DNA of 64,000 bases from Oligoflexia bacterium (GTDB lineage: Bacteria > Bdellovibrionota > Bdellovibrionia > Bdellovibrionales > Bdellovibrionaceae), in the NCBI GenBank assembly GCA_016861345.1, contig BOLD01000010.1, positions 1 through 64,000 on the forward strand, in the 5' to 3' direction. Positions 1 through 7,468 of this stretch are shown piece by piece. The notes under the pieces are model-generated. The model did not search any database. It worked only from the letters and a program-made list of their open reading frames with translations, and had not been told where the DNA came from. The position numbers were made by a program, and so were the translations under genes. The stretch's first letter is position 1, and each line of letters starts with the position of its first letter.

Positions 1-53
1 TCGTGCCGATTGAGAATTTTGATAATCTGTTCTTCCGTGAACCGCTTCTTCAT
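1..53 (-). CDS. IS3-type transposase OrfA, N-terminal fragment (runs off window)
   Basis: Reading leftward from the ATG at 53, the visible residues are MKKRFTEEQIIKILNRH. This is the characteristic start of the small helix-turn-helix OrfA protein of IS3-family elements (IS407/IS51-like groups), which binds the element ends. An SD-like ggga run lies just upstream. The rest of the element is outside the window. The upstream leader leads to a TG-starting terminus at 127, as expected for an IS3 end. Only 17 codons are visible, so the family is a good guess and the subgroup is not proven. Confidence 0.75.
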   Translation of the reverse strand, partial: MKKRFTEEQIIKILNRH

Positions 54-114
54 TTTGCTCTCCCTTTGGCTAGGTTGATGCAAGATGACTAATTATGCAA
101 GTGCTTCAGTTTTT

Positions 115-127
115 GGGACTAGGCTCA
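115..127 (-). repeat. Putative terminal inverted repeat of the IS3-type element
   Basis: On the minus strand the element would begin TGAGCCTAGTCCC, about 60 bases upstream of the transposase start at 53. IS3 elements end in TG...CA and have short leaders, so position and sequence both fit. The other end of the element is outside the window and could not be compared. Confidence 0.5.
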
Positions 128-244
128 TTTTTACTATTTCATAAAATGCAGTAAAACCAAAAAATGAAATTATCGATACTGCCATTAAGAGATTGATACC
201 AATATCTGTATGCAGCAATTTCATCTTGATAAATATAGCAGGTA

Positions 245-670
245 TTACTTGAGCCTAGTCCCATTCTTTGCAATTAATAGAATCTCAGAGTAACTATATT
301 CAATTTCGTTCCCTTCAGACTTATATATTTTCATATAGTTTTTTTTTAGTTCCTCAATAAAGGAATCGACTTTTTTATTTTTAATCAAAAATAAACTTAC
401 TAGTGTTCGCAGATGTTCACCGTCTCCTCGAGCTATATCTTTTTTTATATCTTCATAATTTGTTGCAAAAAATATCTTCTGTTTTTCTTGATCTGTATTC
501 GCAAGCATTGCACAGTCACCTATTGAACTAACGAATGAGGTTGTAGATGACGAAATCCCTAGAAATTCCCAGGTTTTGACTTCCTTCCAACAACTATCCC
601 ACTTTATTGCAAAACAAAATGGCACATAAAATAAGAGTATAAATGTAATAAGTACTGCTCTCTTATTCAT
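245..670 (-). CDS. Secreted DUF3015-like protein
   Basis: The best start is the ATG at 670 (MNKRAVLITF), which overlaps the end of the upstream ORF in an ATGAATAA junction. The 141-residue product has an N-terminal signal peptide (residues 1-20, ending CFA). It also has the pattern seen in DUF3015 proteins: a small Ser/Thr/Gly stretch and a Cys (FVSSIGDCAM), then YEDIKKDIARGDGEHL. DUF3015 proteins are periplasmic and of unknown function. The last five residues are encoded by a 13-base copy of a putative IS end, so the native C-terminus may have been replaced. Family assignment rests on motif resemblance only. Confidence 0.6.
   Translation of the reverse strand: MNKRAVLITFILLFYVPFCFAIKWDSCWKEVKTWEFLGISSSTTSFVSSIGDCAMLANTDQEKQKIFFATNYEDIKKDIARGDGEHLRTLVSLFLIKNKKVDSFIEELKKNYMKIYKSEGNEIEYSYSEILLIAKNGTRLK
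250..262 (+). repeat. Second, inverted copy of the 13-bp IS end
   Basis: TGAGCCTAGTCCC occurs again here, identical over 13 bases and inverted relative to 115-127. It encodes the last residues (GTRLK) of the neighbouring DUF3015-like gene. No transposase lies beside this copy, so it is either a relic end or a target resembling the end. Confidence 0.5.
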
Positions 671-960
671 TGCAACCCGCCCCTCTATCTGCAATCATCC
701 CTATGCCACTCAATAGATCTTTTCCAAGACCTTTTGGAATTTGACCAGCATTTTGACACAAATATTCCTTTAGGTGAACTGTAGCGATTCCACGTATAGA
801 CGAAACAGTAACTGCGCTCATAGATGGCCCTGCAAATGGAATTAAATTTGCACTTCCTTTCAAATCACTAGCCCCCTGGAAAATTAGATAAGATACTGCA
901 AAATTTGTCGCATAATCACGCGTATAACCGTCAAGATTATCGAAGAAATTCCCATTGTGG
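663..960 (-). pseudogene. 5'-interrupted hypothetical gene next to the transposon
   Basis: An open frame of about 100 codons ends at 663 and overlaps the start of the DUF3015-like gene, so the two were probably one operon. The only ATG (971) lies inside the presumed end of the adjacent transposon. Upstream in frame there is a stop at 984 that is also the stop of the transposase. The native 5' end therefore seems to be lost. Visible features are a Gly/Ser/Ala-rich hydrophobic middle (LIPFAGPSMSAVTVSS) and two Cys near the C-terminus. I recognise no family. Confidence 0.5.
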
Positions 961-984
961 TGTTCACGCATTTTCTTCCGCTTT
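961..984 (+). repeat. Left terminal repeat of the three-gene transposon
   Basis: Read inward, TGTTCACGCATTTTCTTCCG matches the right end (TGTAACGAAATTCCATCCG) at 17 of 24 aligned positions, including one gap. Shared blocks are TGT, ACG, TCCG and TTT. It overlaps the last codon of the third transposon gene. Confidence 0.5.
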
Positions 985-1985
985 CATGCACAGATCTGAC
1001 CGCCTCTAGTTATTGTTATGAGCCCCAAGCTTTCCAATGTTGTTAGGATTGCTTTGCGCTCAGCTTTACGTCGTTCATATCCATTTTTTGTGCCAAGCAG
1101 AGCCATCTTTGTGGCAAGCTTGACCGTTTTATATAACAAGCTTCTTTGTTCAATATTGTACGAGACCTTATTTTCCCTGTCGACTTCAGATGAAGTTTTC
1201 CACTTTAATTTACTTCTTTTCCGACCTTCGTTTAGGACGCTACAGGCTTGCGCTTCGCTCATGCCGCTCTTAAGAAGATCCTTAATCTCTCTGACAGCAT
1301 TCTCACACGACCCATTATGCTGAGGAACTCTCGGCAGCGATCTTAGATGAATAACCTGGTTGTTTTCTAAAAAGTCCTCAACCACATTTGAACAAAACGG
1401 TGAACCATTATCAGTCTTTAAAACGAGCGGCAATCGTTCCTCGCTCTTCATTTGATTAAGGACTCCTAATGTATCTGTCGAGTTCAAACTCCCTCGACAT
1501 GATGTTGCCTCAACACCAAGGCTGCATTGATCTCTGACAATAATTAAATCCTCTCCTTTCCGTATCGTTGCTCCATCCATACCCACAACAACACCTGTAT
1601 TTTTTGTTCTTATACTCACTCGCAACTTTGCTCGGTTTGCTGCCATTTTCTTTCTTGCTCTTAACTTTAGTGCGGACACCGCATTTTGCACCAGCTTGAT
1701 CCGTACATCTGACAACCCTTGAGCAACAGGCCGCCAACCTGGACGACCTTGTCGTTTCCATTCTTTAACGATTCGGTGAAGTTCAGAGTATGTGACCTTC
1801 TTTGCAGGACGGCCACGCTTCCTAACCTTAGAGCACTCAGTCTTCCATGACCTAAGTGTTCTTGTTTCAACACCAAGACAACTAGCTACGATCTTTTGAT
1901 TGCCTCTTTGTGGATTTTCTTTTAACCACAGACCGACCTTCTTTCTCAGTTCCGGTGGATACTGCATCTCCTTCTGTCTCGTCAT
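984..1985 (-). CDS. Second DDE integrase/transposase of the three-gene element
   Basis: The 333-residue protein has an N-terminal helix-turn-helix (about residues 10-55, VASCLGVETRTLRSWK) and a linker with a GRPAKK DNA-hook-like motif. An rve/RNase H-fold catalytic core follows. The triad is visible as D in VVVGMDGA, D in LKTDNGSPF and E in NGSCENAV. The last two are 36 positions apart, the classical D(35)E spacing. The start at 1985 is preceded by a GGGGGTCAAGG stretch. The gene overlaps the middle ORF by 104 bases, which suggests translational coupling. It presumably acts with the first integrase at the element ends; which one cuts and which joins cannot be told. Confidence 0.8.
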   Translation of the reverse strand: MTRQKEMQYPPELRKKVGLWLKENPQRGNQKIVASCLGVETRTLRSWKTECSKVRKRGRPAKKVTYSELHRIVKEWKRQGRPGWRPVAQGLSDVRIKLVQNAVSALKLRARKKMAANRAKLRVSIRTKNTGVVVGMDGATIRKGEDLIIVRDQCSLGVEATSCRGSLNSTDTLGVLNQMKSEERLPLVLKTDNGSPFCSNVVEDFLENNQVIHLRSLPRVPQHNGSCENAVREIKDLLKSGMSEAQACSVLNEGRKRSKLKWKTSSEVDRENKVSYNIEQRSLLYKTVKLATKMALLGTKNGYERRKAERKAILTTLESLGLITITRGGQICA

Positions 1986-2487
1986 CCTTGACCCCCACAG
2001 ATTGACAGCCTGGCATTGATTTTAATAACTCAATCAACTGTGCCTGTACCGAAAGCTGTTTCTCAAGCTCTCGAACCTTCTTGCGTAACATGTTGATCTC
2101 TTCTCTCTCCGTCATGCCATTGTCCTGTCTTTTCATTCGCACCCTCGGTTGTGTTAATAATCCCGCCAGCACTCCAGCCATCGCCTGATTGCTCAACTGC
2201 CAAAATCGGATCGGATGTAAATTCAGGCTCGCGGCCGCCTCGGTCTTCGTTGCCAGTCCGATCCATGACTCTAATATCTTCACAGCTTTCTCCTTCGCTT
2301 GTCCACGCTCTTCCTCCGTCGCCTGGTCCCATAAACCCCGAACTGGTATCGGGGGAAAGTTCGCTCGCAACCATGGAACTGATTTTATCGACCGCGGACC
2401 TCTCCGCTTCTTGATCAAAACCTGCTCGCTCGCTAATGGCATACTGACTGACACTGACTCTATTTGATTCTCTGTTAAATTCTCCAT
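1882..2487 (-). CDS. Middle transposon protein, HTH plus coiled coil
   Basis: ATG at 2487 is chosen because a GGAGAAG sequence precedes it; an in-frame ATG at 2499 is possible. The product is about 201 residues. It begins with a hydrophilic segment and KKRRGPRS, followed by a probable DNA-binding helical region (ATKTEAAASLNLHPIRFWQL). A predicted coiled coil follows (EEINMLRKKVRELEKQL), and the tail is Lys/Arg/Ser-rich. It looks like an accessory OrfA-type or multimerisation protein. Over 400 bases it is encoded out of frame inside the 3' part of the first integrase gene, and its own 3' end overlaps the second integrase. Confidence 0.65.
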   Translation of the reverse strand: MENLTENQIESVSVSMPLASEQVLIKKRRGPRSIKSVPWLRANFPPIPVRGLWDQATEEERGQAKEKAVKILESWIGLATKTEAAASLNLHPIRFWQLSNQAMAGVLAGLLTQPRVRMKRQDNGMTEREEINMLRKKVRELEKQLSVQAQLIELLKSMPGCQSVGVKDDETEGDAVSTGTEKEGRSVVKRKSTKRQSKDRS

Positions 2488-3589
2488 CTTCTTCTCCATT
2501 TATATTTTCATTTGTTAAATAAAACTGCCCACTCGTTCCGTGAAACGATATTCGCTGATCTCCAACTTGACCGATTAAAAATGCTGGTGGCTTCGGCAAC
2601 TCATCCAAAGATAAGCGAAGCGAGTTCTCACTGACTGTCTTTTCAATGATCTCTCTGACCTCTGCAGCAACACCAAAAAAGCGATCGGCTGGCGTCATCC
2701 CATTTAACCCCTGATGCGGTCTTTGATGATTATAATGATCAATAAAATACTTTATTCGAACTCTTGCCTCTTCAAGATCCTGTGGCTTCGCTCTTGTCCA
2801 AAACTCATTATAAACAGTCTCCCAAAATCGCTCACACTTTCCCAACGTCTGCGGGTGGTGAGCCCTGGAAACAACATGTTTTATACCTTCTTTTTCCAGC
2901 AGCCTCTCAAGCTCTGATTTTCCTCGCCATGCAAAATACTGCCGCCCCTGATCTGTTAAAACTTCCTCGGGTTTACCAAAACGAACCCTCGCATCTGTAA
3001 ATGCATCAAGGACAAGATCAGCTGTTTGTTTACTCTGCAGTCGCCATCCAACAATATATCTGGAATGGTCGTCCATAAATACGGTCAGATAGACTCGCAT
3101 CGAACTTGGACCTAACGTAAACTGGGTGATGTCACTCTGCCAAAGTTGCATCGGCTTTGCCCGCTCAAAGCGCCTGACTCGCTCTGAACTTCGACGTCGT
3201 TTCCTGGGTTTAATGGCTAACGAGAGACCTTCATTTTGAACTGTCTTTCGGATGGAACCCGTAGAGACTTTCACGCCACGGAATCGATACATCCAATCCT
3301 TGATTCGCTTTAAACCAAAACTGGGGTCCCTTTTTTTGATTTCGATGATTTCATTTTGAACTGCGACCGGGACCTTCATTCCAAAACGACGATCATTTGC
3401 TTTCCGAGGCTTTGGCATCAATCCGTCGGCGCCTTGCTCTTGATATGATTTTACCCAAATGCCCAACGAGGCAGAACTCACGCCCCAAGCTTGAGCAAAA
3501 TTAAATCTGGTCATTCCAGACTGCAAAAATGCTTCAACGATCTTTTTCTTTTCAATTGGACTATATCTTTTTACTTTTAACCCTGTCAT
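2063..3589 (-). CDS. First DDE integrase/transposase of the three-gene element
   Basis: The start at 3589 follows GGAGAGGAAG (an alternative ATG is at 3601). The 508-residue product begins with a helix-turn-helix region (KKKIVEAFLQSGMTRFNFAQ), then an IS481/IS3-like rve core. The triad is D in LWQSDITQF, D in VLTDQGRQY and E in GKCERFW, followed by the usual HYNHQRPHQGL motif. The final 145 residues are acidic, Gly/Ser/Glu-rich and of low complexity, and they coincide exactly with the overlap with the middle gene. That tail may be an over-run forced by the lack of stops rather than a folded domain. The catalytic part is clear. Confidence 0.8.
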   Translation of the reverse strand: MTGLKVKRYSPIEKKKIVEAFLQSGMTRFNFAQAWGVSSASLGIWVKSYQEQGADGLMPKPRKANDRRFGMKVPVAVQNEIIEIKKRDPSFGLKRIKDWMYRFRGVKVSTGSIRKTVQNEGLSLAIKPRKRRRSSERVRRFERAKPMQLWQSDITQFTLGPSSMRVYLTVFMDDHSRYIVGWRLQSKQTADLVLDAFTDARVRFGKPEEVLTDQGRQYFAWRGKSELERLLEKEGIKHVVSRAHHPQTLGKCERFWETVYNEFWTRAKPQDLEEARVRIKYFIDHYNHQRPHQGLNGMTPADRFFGVAAEVREIIEKTVSENSLRLSLDELPKPPAFLIGQVGDQRISFHGTSGQFYLTNENINGEEDGEFNRESNRVSVSQYAISERAGFDQEAERSAVDKISSMVASELSPDTSSGFMGPGDGGRAWTSEGESCEDIRVMDRTGNEDRGGREPEFTSDPILAVEQSGDGWSAGGIINTTEGANEKTGQWHDGERRDQHVTQEGSRA

Positions 3590-3602
3590 CTTCCTCTCCA
3601 AT

Positions 3603-3617
3603 GCGCCAATTTGGCGC
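3603..3617. repeat. 15-base palindrome upstream of the first transposase gene
   Basis: GCGCCAATTTGGCGC is a perfect 7+1+7 palindrome, 13 bases upstream of the chosen transposase start and just inside the right end. It could be an operator or a binding site for one of the element's helix-turn-helix proteins. The symmetry is seen directly; the role is inferred. Confidence 0.45.
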
Positions 3618-3655
3618 CCTAAAGAGGCAATCTAGACCCTTATGCTATGACAAAT

Positions 3656-3678
3656 AAACCGGATGGAATTTCGTTACA
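3656..3678 (-). repeat. Right terminal repeat of the three-gene transposon
   Basis: On the minus strand the inward sequence is TGTAACGAAATTCCATCCG, the partner of 961-984. It lies one base from the stop codon of the truncated YfhO-like gene. Confidence 0.5.
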
Positions 3679-3679
3679 C

Positions 3680-5716
3680 CTAACACGCCTCAAGAATCTG
3701 TGCGGGGGCCCCATTTACTTTCGCTTTCCAACCAGGAAAGATATTGTCAGCAATAATAAAGACACCGCCTTGGTGAACAGTCAATTTGTATCTCAGGTAA
3801 TGCCCCTGACGAAGGACCTCGATGACTTGACCCTTTGCCTCCTTTAGTGGCTCATTGGACTTAATGGCTGCAAAATCAATAAGGTCATTTAATTCTTTTT
3901 GACGAAGAACATTGAAAATCTTCTCATCACTGTCATAAATTTGAATCTCTTTTGGAAAATACCCAACTCCGCTAATCTGATCACACAAAAAGGTCTCAAA
4001 GAGTTGATCTTTTCCCAATTGTCGGCATTTTGAGTACGGCCCAGATACTGGAAAATATGATTTATCGCTATTAAAACTAAACAAGGAGACTCGGCTCAGT
4101 ATTAAAAGCCGCTGAAGATCGGGATGAAATCCATCTCTAAAATCGTTAGGGCCGATAAATCGATCCGCCTGTGTTTTTCCATTGATTCTTAATTCACCGT
4201 ACCATCCGTCATATAGCCCTGTTGCAAGTTGATAAAACTTCATAGGGTAAAGGGCATACAAAACCCTTGTGTCCATGATTCTAAAGACAGCAGACCAGTT
4301 CGGGAAAAAAACTCGATCCGGAGAAAAATGCCGACGATCTTGGGTCTGAGATAAAACTTGAACAAAAGACAAGGGACTTGATTCTGGAATTTGAGAGGGA
4401 TACTCGGCAAAGGGCACCCGAACGGATTCCCGATATGTTTTGGCGTTAAAAAACTCTCGGTGAAAAAAAGGTAAAATAGAAACAAGAACGACCAACCAAT
4501 AGACCAGTCGCTTTTTTTGAATCTGAAAAAGATTTTGACGATAAAGCTCGGAAAAAGAAATCACCACTGTGATGACAACTAAAGCATCCAAAAAGGCAGT
4601 GTGATGGCGGCCGAAAAAAACATGTGACAAAATCGGCACCTGACACACTGCTGATGGAAAACCGAGAATATGCCATGCTAAAAAAATCAATAATAAGCCA
4701 GCAAGATACCTGACCACTTCTGACCGAAAACACATAAAGGCGATTAGCAAAAATGCTCCGATCGGCCCAATATAACTGAGATCCCCAAGGCTTCCGTAAC
4801 GAAGAAGGTCCGTTAAAAACCGATTCCATCCAAACCCCATAGCTCCATGACAAAGAACCTCTGTGTTTGCACTTCTATTTGAAAATAGACTATCCAAAAT
4901 AGGAATAAATGAAATAAGCCGAGGCAAAGCCAAAACTGACCAAGTGATTATCATCGCAGCATAGGCTTTGATATAAAGTCTTTTATTATTAACAAATGCC
5001 AACCCATAGCCACCCACCAATAAAGTCACCACAGAAAAGCTCACATGAGACTGAACAAATCCCTGAGTCCCAAGATGTAATCCCAGGCCAATAGCCACAA
5101 GATAAACATAGCGGCGCTGAATATTATTTTTAACTGCAAAGGTCAGGGCAAAAAGCCAGGGCGCGGCCAAATCTAAATCTAAAAACGTGATATCAACGTA
5201 ATAACACAAATACCTTGCCACGGCCGCCGTGGCCCCACCCCAATAAAGGAAGGAACCCCCGACATTGAGAAAATACAAGCTCAATACGATCCCTGAGATA
5301 AACATCAAAAATCGTAAAAAAACGGCCAAATCTCTTCCCGAATCTGATTTGTCTAACCTTTGAATGTTCTCAACCCACGAATATTGAACGTGCATCCCAT
5401 CATATTTGATTGGATAACCTGATCCAATATAGGGATTCCACCTTGGAAACTCACCCTGAAATTGATTGTTGAGATCAGAAAGAAAATAATCCGAAGGAAT
5501 ATCTTGCCAAGTTGCTGCTCCAGGATCAACAAAGGGATACTTGTCGTAAAAATGTAAACATGTTTTATAGTCCGTCGGACTCAACCTGCAATCAAAAGCT
5601 ATCGTTGCTGCCCACTGAGCAGTTGTGATTGTGTACTGAGGCAACAGCATCAGTCCCCAAAATAGCAAACAACAGACAAGGCTCACGACAAAAGGGTTAA
5701 AGAGAACCCTTTTCAT
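3680..5716 (-). CDS. YfhO-family membrane protein, 3'-truncated
   Basis: The start at 5716 (MKRVLFNPF) is preceded by GAGG and lies 15 bases after the methyltransferase stop, so the two genes form an operon. The 678-residue protein has an N-terminal membrane segment (VVSLVCCLLFW) and a large periplasmic loop. About ten further hydrophobic segments and a soluble C-terminal part follow. YfhO proteins belong to the GT-C/PMT-like superfamily and add or transfer sugars on cell-surface polymers. The C-terminal signature FPGWKAKVNG is present, but the protein stops 9 residues later. Family members continue for tens of residues or more, so the gene was probably cut when DNA was rearranged at the adjacent transposon. 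Activity is uncertain. Confidence 0.7.
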   Translation of the reverse strand: MKRVLFNPFVVSLVCCLLFWGLMLLPQYTITTAQWAATIAFDCRLSPTDYKTCLHFYDKYPFVDPGAATWQDIPSDYFLSDLNNQFQGEFPRWNPYIGSGYPIKYDGMHVQYSWVENIQRLDKSDSGRDLAVFLRFLMFISGIVLSLYFLNVGGSFLYWGGATAAVARYLCYYVDITFLDLDLAAPWLFALTFAVKNNIQRRYVYLVAIGLGLHLGTQGFVQSHVSFSVVTLLVGGYGLAFVNNKRLYIKAYAAMIITWSVLALPRLISFIPILDSLFSNRSANTEVLCHGAMGFGWNRFLTDLLRYGSLGDLSYIGPIGAFLLIAFMCFRSEVVRYLAGLLLIFLAWHILGFPSAVCQVPILSHVFFGRHHTAFLDALVVITVVISFSELYRQNLFQIQKKRLVYWLVVLVSILPFFHREFFNAKTYRESVRVPFAEYPSQIPESSPLSFVQVLSQTQDRRHFSPDRVFFPNWSAVFRIMDTRVLYALYPMKFYQLATGLYDGWYGELRINGKTQADRFIGPNDFRDGFHPDLQRLLILSRVSLFSFNSDKSYFPVSGPYSKCRQLGKDQLFETFLCDQISGVGYFPKEIQIYDSDEKIFNVLRQKELNDLIDFAAIKSNEPLKEAKGQVIEVLRQGHYLRYKLTVHQGGVFIIADNIFPGWKAKVNGAPAQILEAC

Positions 5717-5730
5717 TTTTTGCCTCACAA

Positions 5731-6423
5731 CTATTTCCTTTTCATGATGAGCAAATAATTTGAAGGAAGGCCCAAAAGCCGAGCACAAGAAATTTGAACA
5801 TCAAATTCAGGATATTGTTTTCGAATTTCAAGTAAGTCTGATTTTGATAATAGTCTTAAGTTTGATGGGTTATAAAAATGCCCCAAGAATCCTTTCAGCA
5901 TCAGCCAGTTAAATAGGGAATCAAACCAATGAATCAAGGCCACCCCAGTGTGAAACTCGATTGGGTAAAATTTATTCGGAGTAGTGATGAAAACACCCTT
6001 GCCAACGCGGCAAAGTTCTTTCAGGAAGAATTTTCGATCTTCAGCGCCAACAACATGCTCAATCACTGCGTTCGAAAAAACGGCATCAAATTGCTGGTCA
6101 GAAAAAGGAAGTTTTTCTCCTGGTCGAATTTGAACAAATTTGGTCCCTGGATATTTTTTCTCTAAAAATGAGGCATCTTCAATTCCACAGGCTGTGATCT
6201 TACTTTTGTCGGGATAAAGCTCTTCAAAGTAATTAGCTTCCTTTGCTGCCCCTTCAGAAGTTGCACCCACATCCAGTATGGAATTGGCCTGAGAAAACTC
6301 TTGCATAAAAACAGAAAACATTTTTTTTCTGACCGCCCAAGAAATTTCTGAAGCTAAATTACCCAAGAATCCCTTAAATTGGGCATGATATCCGCTTTTT
6401 GAGTCTGCCTTTGCTCCCGTCAC
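5731..6423 (-). CDS. Class I SAM-dependent methyltransferase
   Basis: The GTG start at 6423 is supported by GGAGG five bases upstream. The 230-residue product shows a variant motif I (ILDVGATSEG, residues 49-58). It also has the FDAVFSNAVIEHV segment typical of Methyltransf_11/23 proteins, and GKGVFITTPNKFYPIEFHT. These enzymes often methylate sugars or lipid-linked intermediates in polysaccharide loci, and the position upstream of the YfhO-like gene fits that. The substrate is unknown. It is transcribed divergently from the GT2 gene at 6571. Confidence 0.8.
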   Translation of the reverse strand: MTGAKADSKSGYHAQFKGFLGNLASEISWAVRKKMFSVFMQEFSQANSILDVGATSEGAAKEANYFEELYPDKSKITACGIEDASFLEKKYPGTKFVQIRPGEKLPFSDQQFDAVFSNAVIEHVVGAEDRKFFLKELCRVGKGVFITTPNKFYPIEFHTGVALIHWFDSLFNWLMLKGFLGHFYNPSNLRLLSKSDLLEIRKQYPEFDVQISCARLLGLPSNYLLIMKRK

Positions 6424-6570
6424 CCGGTCCTCCGCTAAACAAAGCCAGAAAAGTGCCCCATCATTGATTAGTTGGCAAGTCGGCGCGGCGCAAGATTGGA
6501 TTCTTTTTGCCCATATTGCTCGGTTCAGTTATCTCTATGAGGCACAGTCAAATTACCAATTCGGAGACTT

Positions 6571-7377
6571 ATGGCATTTGCAGCTAAAAAAGTATCAATC
6601 GTCATCCCTGTCTTTAATGAATCAAAGACCGTGGAGCAGCTTCTCAATGCCGTCTCAAAACAATCCTTACCGGGAGATTTATCCAAAGAACTCGTTATTG
6701 TTGAAAGCAATTCGACCGATGGCACCCGCCAACTAGTCCAGAAATTTGTCACAAACTTTTCGTCTTCAGAAAAGACATCCGTTAAGTTGATCCTTCAGGA
6801 TAAGCCCTCTGGAAAGGGCTATGCTGTCCGAGAGGGACTGGCCAGCATCACAGGAGATATCGTTCTCATTCAGGATGGAGATCTTGAATATGATGTCGCT
6901 GATTATCCCCTGTTGATCCAACCCATTCTTGATGGACACGCCGATTTTGTTTTAGGCAGCCGACATCTTTCCGCTGGAAGCTGGAAAATTCGTAAGTTTA
7001 ATAACACCACAAAAGCCACAATTTTAAACGTGGGCGGAGTTCTTTTTCATGTATTCTTCAACATTACGTATGGAGTCAAACTGACTGACCCAACGACCAT
7101 GTACAAAGTTTTTCGCTCAGAGTGTATTAAGGGCGTTCTTTTTCATGCAAAAAGGTTTGATTTTGATTTTGAGCTTGTCGCGAAATTGATCCGCCTTGGA
7201 TATATTCCACTTGAGGTCCCAATTTCCTACACATCAAGAGGCTTTGAAGAAGGAAAGAAGATTAATATTTTAAGAGATCCCTTTCTCTGGATTTATTCAA
7301 TTTTGAAGTATCGTTTTACTCGAATTGAACGAGTTCCCAGTGCTCAGAGAAAGAATCAGCTTATTGCACACCATTAA
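6571..7377 (+). CDS. GT2 glycosyltransferase, dolichol/polyprenyl-phosphate sugar synthase-like
   Basis: The 268-residue protein opens with the GT-A nucleotide-binding strand (VSIVIPVFNES, residues 8-18). It has the metal-binding QDGDLEYD motif at about 101-108, as in DPM1/ArnC-like enzymes that move a sugar to a polyprenyl phosphate. KLTDPTTMYKVFR in the second half is also typical of this subgroup. There are no strong C-terminal membrane segments, so it is the single-domain form. GGAG lies four bases before the ATG. It leads the plus-strand sugar cluster, with a 91-base gap to the next gene. A partner for the YfhO-like protein, which would use a polyprenyl-linked donor, is plausible but inferred. 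Confidence 0.85.
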   Translation: MAFAAKKVSIVIPVFNESKTVEQLLNAVSKQSLPGDLSKELVIVESNSTDGTRQLVQKFVTNFSSSEKTSVKLILQDKPSGKGYAVREGLASITGDIVLIQDGDLEYDVADYPLLIQPILDGHADFVLGSRHLSAGSWKIRKFNNTTKATILNVGGVLFHVFFNITYGVKLTDPTTMYKVFRSECIKGVLFHAKRFDFDFELVAKLIRLGYIPLEVPISYTSRGFEEGKKINILRDPFLWIYSILKYRFTRIERVPSAQRKNQLIAHH

Positions 7378-7468
7378 GCTGGTTTTCGCATCTTTTCATA
7401 GACAATTTTGATTGAAAGTTATAAATCCTTAGTGCTCATTTTTGAACCTTTTACGAGAAGGAAAAAGC

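Larger units (their letters stand above)
961..3678 (-). mobile_element. Compact three-gene transposon with two DDE integrases
   Basis: Three overlapping minus-strand genes (3589-2063, 2487-1882, 1985-984) are bounded by imperfect inverted repeats at 961-984 and 3656-3678. The first and third genes each encode a separate rve-type integrase with an intact D,D,E triad. No ATPase gene (TniB/IstB/MuB type) is present. Neither flank shows a target duplication, and the two flanking genes are unrelated, so the element sits at a rearranged junction. The boundaries are inferred from alignment of the ends by eye; I do not recognise a named IS family with this layout. Confidence 0.65.

Noticed and set aside
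1510-1876. Minus-strand ORFs inside the second integrase gene
   Set aside because: Composition is Arg/Cys-rich and frame-shifted relative to the clear integrase; no motif or SD supports them.
7399-7425. TAGACA/TATAAA as a sigma70 promoter before the kinase gene
   Set aside because: The spacer is only 15 bases and the -35 match is poor; not strong enough to list.
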